Below, one piece after another: positions 14,781 through 21,743 of a stretch of 29,256 bases of DNA (positions are counted from its first letter, which is position 1; every line of letters starts with the position of its first letter). The notes beneath the pieces were generated by a model. That model saw nothing but the letters and a program-made list of their open reading frames with translations. It was not told where the DNA came from and made no database searches. Origin of the DNA: Clostridiales bacterium (GTDB lineage Bacteria; Bacillota; Clostridia; Lachnospirales; Lachnospiraceae); assembly GCA_018365455.1 (NCBI GenBank), contig JAGZJZ010000076.1, positions 1 through 29,256 of the forward strand, written 5' to 3'. The position numbers and the translations under genes were made by a program.

Positions 14781-15698
14781 CCTGTTCACGACTATAATAC
14801 CCGCACTGACAAGAATCAGCGCCCCCAGATTGCGCAGTGTAAATGCATTTTCCCTGAGGAATATTGCAGATAAGAATACACCGAATACCGGAATCATGAA
14901 CCCATAGATCGCTACCTTTCCTACGGGGTTATATTTTAGCAGAATTGTCCATATGGAAAAAGCCGCTGAAGAAATAAACGCCATATATAATAGAAGTGCA
15001 ATCCCCGAACCATTGAATCCCCTTACAATTCTGCCACCGCTAATACAGCCTATTAATATTAACACTGCACCGCCAAACAACAACTGCAGTGCCGTAATTA
15101 AAATAGGATCTTCTCTTTGGGCAAGCCTTTTTGACCACAGGGAAGCTGCGGAATATGCCAGAGCAGAAATAAACAAAAATCCTTCTCCCTGAACAGAAAA
15201 AGATGTATCCCATCCGCTCAGTGATAAATTAGTAAGAATCACCCCTCCAAATCCAAGCAGACATCCCACACATTTTTGCACATTCAGCTTTTCACTTTTC
15301 ATAAAAAAGTGAGCCAGCAATATCGTAAAAAAGGAATTGGAAGCACTGATAATTGACCCCTTCACACCAGTGGTATTTGCCACTCCAATATAGAAAAAAA
15401 TGTATTGTATCGTAGTTTGCACCACACCCAGCCCTAATATTCCCGGAATCATTTTCCCAGCAGGAACCGGGAATTTCTTCTTTAAAATCCATACAAAAGC
15501 AAATGTCATGATCCCTGCAAGGAAAAACCGATAGCCGGCAAATAAAATTTTTGATCCTATGTCTTCTGCAGCAATCTGAAAGATCTCATATCCTGATTTT
15601 ACACAGGGATATGCGCTTCCCCACAAAGCAGTGCTGATCACAGCAAGAATCCCTAATATCCAGGGATTTGTCAAATAATTTCCCGCATCTTTTTTCAT
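14763..15698 (-). CDS. EamA-family (DMT) transporter
   Basis: A 311-residue membrane protein with about ten hydrophobic segments in two EamA repeats, typical of the drug/metabolite transporter superfamily. Visible family features include ISTALWGSAYPCVKSGYEI in the first helix pair and the second EamA half from about residue 160, ending with AIFLRENAFTLRNLGALILVSAGIIVV (residues about 275-302). Substrate is unknown; relatives export amino acids or metabolites. The start at 15698 (MKKDAGN) has GGAGAG three bases upstream; an earlier in-frame ATG lies inside the leader hairpin. It follows the iron alcohol dehydrogenase on the same strand, with a strong hairpin (15711-15763) between them. Confidence 0.9.
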   Translation of the reverse strand: MKKDAGNYLTNPWILGILAVISTALWGSAYPCVKSGYEIFQIAAEDIGSKILFAGYRFFLAGIMTFAFVWILKKKFPVPAGKMIPGILGLGVVQTTIQYIFFYIGVANTTGVKGSIISASNSFFTILLAHFFMKSEKLNVQKCVGCLLGFGGVILTNLSLSGWDTSFSVQGEGFLFISALAYSAASLWSKRLAQREDPILITALQLLFGGAVLILIGCISGGRIVRGFNGSGIALLLYMAFISSAAFSIWTILLKYNPVGKVAIYGFMIPVFGVFLSAIFLRENAFTLRNLGALILVSAGIIVVNRRKNHM

Positions 15699-15710
15699 AT
15701 TCTCTCCATA

Positions 15711-15763
15711 AAACAGAGCCAGACACAAGCACATGTCTGAAATGCTCTTGTCCGGCTCTGTTT
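15711..15763 (-). terminator. Hairpin between the Fe-alcohol dehydrogenase and EamA genes
   Basis: AAACAGAGCC (15711-15720) pairs with GGCTCTGTTT (15754-15763), and the stem continues after one mismatch with GACA/TGTC. An alternative inner stem on the minus strand (CAGACA/TGTCTG) would use part of the same arm. It ends at TTTT next to the EamA ribosome binding site. It may be a leaky terminator of the dehydrogenase gene or an attenuator for EamA. Confidence 0.55.
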
Positions 15764-15785
15764 ATATATATTTATATATTTGACT

Positions 15786-16940
15786 TTAGTTTACATCCCA
15801 GAGGCGTTCATAAATATCCATGATATCATCTTTGGTTGGAACTCTTGGATTAGTTGGGGTGCAGGCATCCGCTAAAGCTGCATCTGCCATAGCCGGGATT
15901 GCTGCAAAATACTCTTCTTTTGTGCATTTTCCGGTCTGTGCAATGCAAAGAGGAATATCCATCTCTCTTAACATAAACTGCACCCAGGCTACCAATGCTC
16001 GAATGGTAGTGATTGTGTTAAAGTTCTGAAGGCCTAAGATTCTGGCTATCGTTACATATTTTTTAACCTGTTTCGGGTATTCCTTCTGGCTTCTGCTGTG
16101 TTTGCTTATGTAACTGTTATACTGGATAATAAATGGCAGCAGCATTGCATTGGCACGACCATGAGGAATATGGAATCTTGCACCCAGCTGATGTGCCATG
16201 CTATGATTAATACCAAGGGAAGCGGAGTTAAATGCAAGTCCTGCCAGACAGGATGCTATATGCATTTTCTTTCTTGCATGGGTATCACTTCCATCCAGGT
16301 ACGCACGTAATAAGAAGCTGCCGCAGATTTCAATTGCTTTCTCTGATAATGCTGCCGCAAATTCCTGATTTTGGGTACTCACATAGGCTTCTAAAGCATG
16401 GGTAAATACATCCATTCCAGTATCAGCTGTGATTGCCGGCGGCACACTTCTGGTGAGCTCCGCATCTAAAATTGCCTCGGTTGGCAGGAGACTGTCTGAA
16501 ACCAGCGGATATTTAATCTTCTCTACCGGGTCGGAAATTACTGAAAAAGAAGTTACTTCAGAGCCTGTACCGCTTGTAGTCGGAATTGCAATTAATGCCA
16601 TTTCTTCTTTTGCACCAAGCTTCGTTGCAAACTCGCGCATGCCTTTAGCTGAATCAATTGCGGAACCGCCGCCTACTGCAACAATTGCTTCCGGCTGATA
16701 TTCCAGTAACGCTTTCACGCCCAGAACAACCTTTTCAATCGGTGGATCCGGCACTACATCCTTATAGATGGAATATTCTTTTCCACTCTTGTCCAATCGT
16801 CTTGTTACCAGTTCGATCATACCGCTCTGGACTACAAATGGATCTGTTATAATCATTATCTTCTGATATGGAATATCTGTTAAACGGTCTAAGGCATTGT
16901 CACCGAAATATATCTTCGTCTTAATATCAAAACTATTCAT
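15786..16940 (-). CDS. Iron-containing alcohol dehydrogenase (PduQ/butanol-dehydrogenase-like)
   Basis: NAD(P)H-dependent aldehyde/alcohol oxidoreductase of the group III iron family, 384 residues. The coenzyme-binding GGGSAIDSAKG (residues 90-100) and PTTSGTGSEVT (120-130) are present. Metal ligands predicted by alignment to FucO are Asp177, His181 (GMDVFTHALEAY), His246 (GINHS) and His260 (PHGRANA). The N-terminus (MNSFDIKTKIYFGDNALDRL) resembles 1-propanol dehydrogenase PduQ, but no propanediol or microcompartment shell genes are nearby. It probably reduces acetaldehyde or another fermentation aldehyde. It has its own promoter (16992-17020) with a near-perfect Rex operator just downstream (16973-16990), so NADH accumulation should induce it. 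Confidence 0.93.
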   Translation of the reverse strand: MNSFDIKTKIYFGDNALDRLTDIPYQKIMIITDPFVVQSGMIELVTRRLDKSGKEYSIYKDVVPDPPIEKVVLGVKALLEYQPEAIVAVGGGSAIDSAKGMREFATKLGAKEEMALIAIPTTSGTGSEVTSFSVISDPVEKIKYPLVSDSLLPTEAILDAELTRSVPPAITADTGMDVFTHALEAYVSTQNQEFAAALSEKAIEICGSFLLRAYLDGSDTHARKKMHIASCLAGLAFNSASLGINHSMAHQLGARFHIPHGRANAMLLPFIIQYNSYISKHSRSQKEYPKQVKKYVTIARILGLQNFNTITTIRALVAWVQFMLREMDIPLCIAQTGKCTKEEYFAAIPAMADAALADACTPTNPRVPTKDDIMDIYERLWDVN

Positions 16941-16972
16941 GATTTCCGTCCCTTCTTTTCACTATTTTGTCA

Positions 16973-16990
16973 TTGTTAACATATTAACAT
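16973..16990. promoter_or_regulatory. Rex-type operator upstream of the iron alcohol dehydrogenase
   Basis: TTGTTAACATATTAACAT matches the known Rex consensus TTGTTAA-N4-TTAACAA at 13 of 14 defined positions. It lies immediately after the -10 box and overlaps the predicted start of transcription. Rex is an NADH-sensing repressor known to control adh and adhE genes in Firmicutes. Confidence 0.75.
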
Positions 16991-16991
16991 T

Positions 16992-17020
16992 AATATACCA
17001 CATTTATTTGGGATTCGCAA
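16992..17020 (-). promoter_or_regulatory. Sigma-A promoter of the iron alcohol dehydrogenase
   Basis: On the minus strand TTGCGA (17015-17020) and TATATT (16992-16997) are 17 bases apart, and the -10 box carries a TG extension (TGGTATATT). The leader of about 45 bases contains the Rex-type site. Confidence 0.65.
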
Positions 17021-17105
17021 GTTCTAATCCTGGAAAACAACAAAAATCAACACCAAAGTATACCTAATACAAAAACTGCATAAATGATTCCATCCATTCC
17101 GTACC

Positions 17106-17143
17106 AAAGTAAAAAAGAACCGGAAATGGTTCTTCTTTACTTT
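17106..17143 (-). terminator. Intrinsic terminator of the parA unit
   Basis: AAAGTAAAAAAGAACC (17106-17121) pairs with GGTTCTTCTTTACTTT (17128-17143) with one mismatch and a six-base loop. On the minus strand the descending arm carries a TTTTTT run. It lies 18 bases past the stop of the Lys/Ala-rich protein gene. Confidence 0.75.
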
Positions 17144-17161
17144 TCATAACATCCTGACTTC

Positions 17162-17620
17162 TTATAATAAGTAAGTCGGCATCTTATCCTTAATTCCAAC
17201 ATAATTTTTGGATTCACTTTTCACCGGTTCCGCTGCCACAGTCTCTACCGCTTCTTTTATTATTTCTTTCGTTTCCTTTTTAGCCCGTGCCGGCGCCTTT
17301 GTTTTGGCTGCTGCATCCTTCTTCGGTACCTCTGCTGCTTTCTTCTTTGCCGGCACTGCCTTTGCTGCCGTTTTTCTTCTGGTCGTTTTTTTCACCGGCT
17401 TTTCAGCTGCTGCAGTTTCTGATGTCGTTTCTGAATTAACCGCCGGCTTTGCTTCTGCCGCTGCTTCCTTGGTACCCTCATCATCTGCCGGAGCCACAGC
17501 AGTTTCTTTTACATCCTGTTTTTCTTCTGCCATACCTTTTTCCTCCACTTGAATTTCTGTTGCCTGTGTCATAAACTCTATACTTTTTTCCTTTTTACTT
17601 CCTGCTTTTGCTGCTCTCAT
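17162..17620 (-). CDS. Lys/Ala/Glu-rich disordered protein coupled to ParA
   Basis: A 152-residue low-complexity protein, not assigned to a family. It has a basic N-terminus (MRAAKAGSKKEK), an acidic Ala/Glu/Thr-rich middle (about 20-72), a strongly basic histone-H1-like stretch (about 75-118, with VKKTTRRKTAAKAVPAKKKA and PARAKK) and a short more ordered tail (NYVGIKDKMPTYLL). No membrane segment is seen. The start at 17620 has AGAGG overlapping the stop codon of parA, only 10 bases away, so the two are made together. The layout suggests a partner of the ParA ATPase, with basic residues that could bind DNA or stimulate ATP hydrolysis (inference from ParB/McdB-type partners). A nucleoid-binding histone-like role is the main alternative. 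Confidence 0.8.
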   Translation of the reverse strand: MRAAKAGSKKEKSIEFMTQATEIQVEEKGMAEEKQDVKETAVAPADDEGTKEAAAEAKPAVNSETTSETAAAEKPVKKTTRRKTAAKAVPAKKKAAEVPKKDAAAKTKAPARAKKETKEIIKEAVETVAAEPVKSESKNYVGIKDKMPTYLL

Positions 17621-17630
17621 TATGCTTCCT

Positions 17631-18422
17631 CTACCTACTGCCAATTTCTAATACCTCCTCTGCCAGTGCTGTATATTCCTTTGCACTTCTGCTGCTCTTT
17701 TTATATGCCACAACCGGTGCGCTGTTATCCTGAGACCATTCAATGGAACTGTCCACTCTGATATAAGATTCAAATAAATGGATGTCCTCCATCTCCTTTA
17801 AGGTCTCCAGTGTCTGTTTAAAATAATTCTTCCGGGTATCTACTTTTGTTACTACAATACCCATCAGTTTCAGTTCAGTGGAAATCTGTTTTACTTCATT
17901 TAGAAAATCAAACATATTAGCCAGACCGAATAATCCCCAGGGACTGGCTTCCACCGGTATAATCACCTGATCCGATGCGCAGAGCACGTTCATTACCCAA
18001 CCTCCAAGTGTAGGTGGCGCATCAATCAGAATATAGTCATAGACTCCTGATGTGCGTACATTCCCAAGGCATTTTTTCAGAATTAGTTCTCTCTGCCATT
18101 TTGTAAACAGTTCATATTCTATGGAACTCATCAGAGTGGAAGATGGAATCAAATCCAGATTCTCATATGATGTAGCAACAATGTAATCACTTAAGTCCTT
18201 CTGTGCCTTTATCGCCTGATAAAGATTCTTATCTCCTGTTGCAAATTCTAAGACTTCATCCTCGGTAAAAAAAGACAGTGACAAATTCAGCTGCATATCT
18301 GCATCGATCAATAATACTTTTTTGCCCGCCATTGCCATTGCGCATCCTACATTTGAACAGGTAGTAGATTTACCGCTTCCACCTTTATTATTCGTAAAAC
18401 AAATAACCTTTGTTTCTTTCAT
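17631..18422 (-). CDS. ParA/MinD-family ATPase (orphan)
   Basis: A 263-residue cytoplasmic P-loop ATPase of the ParA type, which forms nucleoid-bound patterns that position DNA or protein cargo. The deviant Walker A is KGGSGKST (residues 13-20, with the signature Lys13), Walker A' is LLIDADMQLNLS (37-48) and Walker B is YILIDAPP (130-137). There is no N-terminal helix-turn-helix, so it is of the short (type Ib or chromosomal/orphan) class. The start at 18422 (MKETKV) has GAGG six bases upstream. It has its own strong promoter (18467-18495). No parB gene or parS-like site is near. The only partner in the operon is the Lys/Ala-rich protein. Confidence 0.92.
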   Translation of the reverse strand: MKETKVICFTNNKGGSGKSTTCSNVGCAMAMAGKKVLLIDADMQLNLSLSFFTEDEVLEFATGDKNLYQAIKAQKDLSDYIVATSYENLDLIPSSTLMSSIEYELFTKWQRELILKKCLGNVRTSGVYDYILIDAPPTLGGWVMNVLCASDQVIIPVEASPWGLFGLANMFDFLNEVKQISTELKLMGIVVTKVDTRKNYFKQTLETLKEMEDIHLFESYIRVDSSIEWSQDNSAPVVAYKKSSRSAKEYTALAEEVLEIGSR

Positions 18423-18466
18423 CAGGCACCTCACTTTATATCATAGATATTTCTTATATAATTTTG

Positions 18467-18495
18467 ATTATACGAGGTTTTATGACTTATTTCAA
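18467..18495 (-). promoter_or_regulatory. Sigma-A promoter of the parA unit
   Basis: On the minus strand TTGAAA (18490-18495) and TATAAT (18467-18472) are separated by exactly 17 bases. Transcription should start about 40 bases before the ParA start codon. Confidence 0.8.
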
Positions 18496-18514
18496 CTCAT
18501 AATTTCCGGGTTAT

Positions 18515-18531
18515 GTTTGAAAATTCATTCC
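18515..18531. repeat. 17-base copy of part of the TA-flanked repeat
   Basis: GTTTGAAAATTCATTCC is identical to the reverse complement of 147-163 in the inverted-repeat element beside ecfA2. The flanks differ, with the terminal GAGCGT replaced, so this looks like a decayed remnant rather than a complete element. Confidence 0.5.
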
Positions 18532-18592
18532 TCCGGTTATGCTTGCCCCCAGGGCACCCGCAGTAACACCCACTGTCCCACACTTCCTGCAT

Positions 18593-18631
18593 AAAAAAAT
18601 ACCAGATCCTGAGCTGCCTCAAAACCTGGTA
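18593..18631 (-). terminator. Intrinsic terminator of the MFS gene
   Basis: TACCAG (18600-18605) pairs with CTGGTA (18626-18631), with an inner TGAG/CTCA stem. On the minus strand the stem is followed by seven T (18593-18599). It lies about 12 bases past the MFS stop codon. Confidence 0.85.
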
Positions 18632-18643
18632 CAATAACTTCTA

Positions 18644-19918
18644 TTATGCTATAAACTGCTCAGTTCCTTGTTTACCATTGGCTGCCCCCATAGTTCGGAA
18701 GACTTTTCCTGCTGCTAATGCAATCAATATGGATATAAAAGCAGCTCCAAAAAGAATGATATGTGGTGTCATTTTAAATCGCTCAAAAAGAGCACCATAC
18801 ATCGCCTGACCTACCGGCTGGGAACACATTGCCAGTGCCAGCACCCAGGAAATTACCTTTCCAATCAGGTGTGCCGGTGTCTGTCCCTGTACAAAAGACA
18901 GCATCTGCACACTGAACATGGTAGACGTAACCATCATTCCAAAACTGCATATGGTTATAATCATGTATGCAGACATTGAGGAAGCATTTATTAAAAATAC
19001 CGTTCCCATAGGAATCAGCATAACCGAAGCAGCCAAGAGCAGCCATGCAGTCTGTTCAATTTTTAATTTTTTTGCAAGAACTCCGGTCAGGATTCCACCA
19101 AATAAACCGCCAGCTGCCAAAGCCCCCTGAGCGTATCCGTACATCTGATCCGACATTCCAAGTGTCTGTGTAATCATTACCGGCATAGATACGATCACCA
19201 GCGAACTCAAGAATAAATTAAATGCAGCTACAATCAAAATTCCTTTCAAAATAATAGGATTTTCTTTTACAATAAATGTCATACTCTCTTTAAAATCACT
19301 TTTCACTAATACCAGAATGCTCGCAGCCTTTTTCGTCTTTACATTTGGAATATGGATAAAGATCTCCATAACAGCCGAACAGAAGAAGCAAATTCCACCA
19401 ATGACCAAAATCGGAGTCAGTCCCCACAGTCCGAATAATACACCGCCGATGATAGGTCCCAGTAAATTAGACAGGGCGCTGACCTGGTTGATCACTGCAT
19501 TCGCCTGCAGTAAATGTCCATCGTCTGCCAAGAGAGGCATACTTGCCTGAACCGCAGGCTGATAAACACCCTGTATTCCATACAAGATCATAAGTGTAAT
19601 AATTAGCATTACAATCAAGTTTAATCTTCCCATGCTAATGGAAAATAAAGCAATCAGTGCCGCTGTTGAAAAATCCAAAACCACCATAATATTACGTTTA
19701 TTTACCCGGTCTGCAATCATCCCTCCAATAGGTGTCAACACAATCATTGGAATAAATGACAAAGCACTGGCAAGACCAAAATACGCAGCAGATCCAGTAA
19801 TATTTAACAGGTAAAGGGGCAGGGCAAACCGGATAATTGCATTTCCAAAGAGAGAAATAATCTGTCCGATTACCACCAGCGTAAAGTCCCGGTGAAACAA
19901 CTTTGTTTTTTGACTCAT
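18644..19918 (-). CDS. MFS efflux transporter (DHA3/macrolide-efflux-like)
   Basis: A 424-residue membrane protein with about twelve hydrophobic segments, of the major facilitator superfamily, closest in pattern to DHA3-type exporters (MefA/EntS-like). Typical motifs are NAIIRFALPLYLLNITGSA in helix 1, the loop 2-3 motif GGMIADRVNKRN and QAVN-like QANAVINQVSALSNLLGPI. The substrate is unknown; drug or siderophore-like compounds are usual for relatives. AAGGAGG lies just before the ATG. The upstream gene encodes a TetR repressor, and the gap holds a site (19940-19960) sharing a half-site with the repressor's own promoter. This makes it a likely TetR-controlled efflux pump. Confidence 0.92.
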   Translation of the reverse strand: MSQKTKLFHRDFTLVVIGQIISLFGNAIIRFALPLYLLNITGSAAYFGLASALSFIPMIVLTPIGGMIADRVNKRNIMVVLDFSTAALIALFSISMGRLNLIVMLIITLMILYGIQGVYQPAVQASMPLLADDGHLLQANAVINQVSALSNLLGPIIGGVLFGLWGLTPILVIGGICFFCSAVMEIFIHIPNVKTKKAASILVLVKSDFKESMTFIVKENPIILKGILIVAAFNLFLSSLVIVSMPVMITQTLGMSDQMYGYAQGALAAGGLFGGILTGVLAKKLKIEQTAWLLLAASVMLIPMGTVFLINASSMSAYMIITICSFGMMVTSTMFSVQMLSFVQGQTPAHLIGKVISWVLALAMCSQPVGQAMYGALFERFKMTPHIILFGAAFISILIALAAGKVFRTMGAANGKQGTEQFIA

Positions 19919-19939
19919 TTTAAATCCTCCTTAATTTTA

Positions 19940-19960
19940 ATACCGACGTTTGGTATGTAT
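19940..19960. promoter_or_regulatory. Probable TetR operator before the MFS gene
   Basis: ATACC and GGTAT form an inverted repeat with 7 bases between (19940-19956), extended to GGTATGTAT. The half-site TTGGTATGTA is identical to that in the operator at 20701-20719 in front of the tetR gene. The site lies about 20 bases before the MFS start codon. Confidence 0.6.
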
Positions 19961-19974
19961 ATGATTAAAAATAT

Positions 19975-19996
19975 ACTGTCACTATTTTGTGACAGT
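19975..19996 (-). terminator. Hairpin after tetR
   Basis: ACTGTCAC (19975-19982) and GTGACAGT (19989-19996) are perfect inverted repeats with a six-base loop, followed on the minus strand by TATATTTTT. This is probably a terminator for the tetR gene, 20 bases past its stop. It could also overlap the -35 region of the MFS promoter. Confidence 0.55.
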
Positions 19997-20015
19997 TATT
20001 GAGTTGCTATATATC

Positions 20016-20684
20016 CTATGTTAAATTTTTAGAATCGTTCTCTTCCATAATACTCCGGTAAAGCTGTAGTCTGTCAAGCATCTTATCATCTAAAACCGGA
20101 ATGCCCAGACGCTCTCCTACATCTTTTAAAAACAAAAATTTGTCATATAGTTCATTCTCCGAAACCTGAAATACTGCCGGGTTTAACCAGATATTGGCTA
20201 GAATCATCAACATCTCCGCCATTTGTTTGGGATATTTCGTCTGAATCGACCCATCTTCGATACCCTCACGCAACATAGGTTCAATCATCTGTTTTGCAAC
20301 CACATTGACGCTTTCATATATTTCTGCTGACAAAAATCGTGTATTGTGCATAAGATCCGGTGCTGATTTCAATATTTTTTCCTGGTTTGGATTCTGCAGA
20401 GAACTTTGAATTGTTTTCTGAATCTTCTGTAACCCGTTTAATGTGGGATCATTGACGATCGCTATTGCACTTTTATGCACGTCCTCAAACATACGATCAA
20501 TAACAGCTTCAATAATATCTTCCTTGGACTTAAAATGATGGTAGATGGCCCCTTTGCTTAAATCCCCCAATTCATCTAATATAGCCTGAATGGTAGTATC
20601 CTCGTATCCTTTTTCCAAAAATAACCTGGTTGCCACATCTAATATTCGATTAACCGTTACTTCCGGATATTTATTTCTTGCCAT
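20016..20684 (-). CDS. TetR/AcrR-family transcriptional repressor
   Basis: A 222-residue regulator. The N-terminal helix-turn-helix is typical (ILDVATRLFLEKGYEDTTI, then LGDLSKGAIYHHFKSKEDI, residues about 14-57). The C-terminal ligand domain is divergent, as usual, so the inducer cannot be named. AGGAGATG precedes the ATG. The promoter (20723-20751) is close to consensus and the operator-like repeat at 20701-20719 covers its transcription start, which points to autorepression. The adjacent MFS exporter carries a related site and is the likely target. Confidence 0.93.
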   Translation of the reverse strand: MARNKYPEVTVNRILDVATRLFLEKGYEDTTIQAILDELGDLSKGAIYHHFKSKEDIIEAVIDRMFEDVHKSAIAIVNDPTLNGLQKIQKTIQSSLQNPNQEKILKSAPDLMHNTRFLSAEIYESVNVVAKQMIEPMLREGIEDGSIQTKYPKQMAEMLMILANIWLNPAVFQVSENELYDKFLFLKDVGERLGIPVLDDKMLDRLQLYRSIMEENDSKNLT

Positions 20685-20700
20685 TTACTCATCTCCTGTA

Positions 20701-20719
20701 TACATACTGTTGGTATGTA
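20701..20719. promoter_or_regulatory. Probable TetR operator at the tetR promoter
   Basis: TACATAC and GTATGTA are perfect inverted repeats separated by five bases (TGTTG). The site starts just after the -10 box and covers the predicted transcription start, a position suited to repression. Confidence 0.7.
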
Positions 20720-20722
20720 AGT

Positions 20723-20751
20723 AGTATACAGGAACTATCTATAAGTGTCAA
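20723..20751 (-). promoter_or_regulatory. Sigma-A promoter of tetR
   Basis: On the minus strand TTGACA (20746-20751) and TATACT (20723-20728) are 17 bases apart, close to full consensus. The start codon is about 40 bases downstream of the -10 box. Confidence 0.8.
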
Positions 20752-20774
20752 TCATTTTTTGAAGAACCTGCTTT

Positions 20775-21611
20775 TTACACTTCGTTATTTTTGAATTTCA
20801 TAATCATTTCATTGGTAAGACTGATAGACGTGTCGCATTCCGGAATCTCTTCCCGGTCAAACCACTCCGCAAATTCCAGCTCATTTCGATCCAGCGTTAT
20901 ATGCTCGGAACCGTCAAGGTCTGCATAAAATCCCAATAGCAACGTACTGGAGAAAGCCCAGGGCTGGCTTTTATAATATCTTATGTTCTTTACTTTAAGC
21001 CCAACCTCTTCCATAACTTCTCTTTTCACGGTTTCCTCAATCGTTTCCCCAACCTCAGCAAATCCAGCTATCAATGCATATTTCTTATAATTCCGTCCGG
21101 AATATCTGGACATCAGAAGTTTATTGCCATCTGCAATTCCAACAATTACCGCGGGAGAAAGTTTGGGATATTCCTGTAAACCGCAGGCACTGCAATACAT
21201 CATGCGCTCCTTATCATGGTGCTCCATAGGCTTGCCGCATCTGCCGCAGAAGCGTCTGCTCTGATACCATGAGAATATCTGGAATGCCGTAATTCCTGCA
21301 AACGACAGATACTGGGGCTGTGCAGTTCTAAAAATCTCCACATTCGCCATGGAGAATCCCGTTCCCTGGACTGGCACAATGTTGTCTGTCAGATAAAAAG
21401 TCTGGCTGTCAATTGTAAATAAATACCTGCACTCCTCCTGAAGATTCTCATGCTCAGATTCCAAATCTTTTAATCTCGGAAATACAATTCCGTCATCACT
21501 GAGATTTATTAAAACTTCGTTTCCATGAAAACAAAGCAGAAAACTATCTTTGTCAGGCAGAACAGGGGTGTATTGATTATCTAAAATATGTGGTGAGATA
21601 TCCTGAATCAT
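20775..21611 (-). CDS. nudC: NAD+ diphosphatase (NudC, Nudix hydrolase)
   Basis: Hydrolyses NAD(H) to NMN(H) and AMP, and in characterised members removes NAD caps from RNA 5' ends. 278 residues. A zinc ribbon is visible with Cys122, Cys125, Cys140 and Cys143 (CGRCG, CSACG). The Nudix box starts at Gly183 (GFAEVGETIEETVKREVMEE), followed by the NADH-pyrophosphatase marker SQPWAFSS (215-222), which differs from the usual SQPWPFPxS at two positions. The N-terminal domain is the usual NudC-type beta domain. AAAGGTGG precedes the ATG and a strong promoter lies at 21642-21670. It is probably a single-gene unit downstream of the GNAT gene. Confidence 0.94.
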   Translation of the reverse strand: MIQDISPHILDNQYTPVLPDKDSFLLCFHGNEVLINLSDDGIVFPRLKDLESEHENLQEECRYLFTIDSQTFYLTDNIVPVQGTGFSMANVEIFRTAQPQYLSFAGITAFQIFSWYQSRRFCGRCGKPMEHHDKERMMYCSACGLQEYPKLSPAVIVGIADGNKLLMSRYSGRNYKKYALIAGFAEVGETIEETVKREVMEEVGLKVKNIRYYKSQPWAFSSTLLLGFYADLDGSEHITLDRNELEFAEWFDREEIPECDTSISLTNEMIMKFKNNEV

Positions 21612-21641
21612 TTATTCAACCACCTTTCTTTTGTTTTCTGC

Positions 21642-21670
21642 ATTATATCAGGTTTGGAAAAAGCTTTCAA
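21642..21670 (-). promoter_or_regulatory. Sigma-A promoter of nudC
   Basis: On the minus strand TTGAAA (21665-21670) and TATAAT (21642-21647) are separated by 17 bases, and the -10 box has a TG extension. The start codon lies about 30 bases downstream. Confidence 0.75.
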
Positions 21671-21743
21671 TGGTTTTCCCAGTTATGCTCAATTATTTTC
21701 TGTACGTTTCAATCCATCTAACTCCTATTTTTCTTCCTAGCCA

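Noticed and set aside
14625..14873. A plus-strand frame with repeating 12-residue hydrophobic units
   Set aside because: The repeats arise because the 36-bp tandem array is a multiple of three. There is no ribosome binding site, and the frame runs antisense into the EamA gene.
17208..17552. A plus-strand Ala/Ser/Phe-rich frame resembling a membrane protein
   Set aside because: It is the exact antisense of the Lys/Ala/Glu-rich gene and reflects its biased codons. It has no promoter or ribosome binding site.
15786..18422. Possible propanediol microcompartment locus (PduQ-like dehydrogenase next to a ParA-type positioning pair)
   Set aside because: No shell protein, diol dehydratase or other pdu genes are present, and the two units have separate promoters and terminators.
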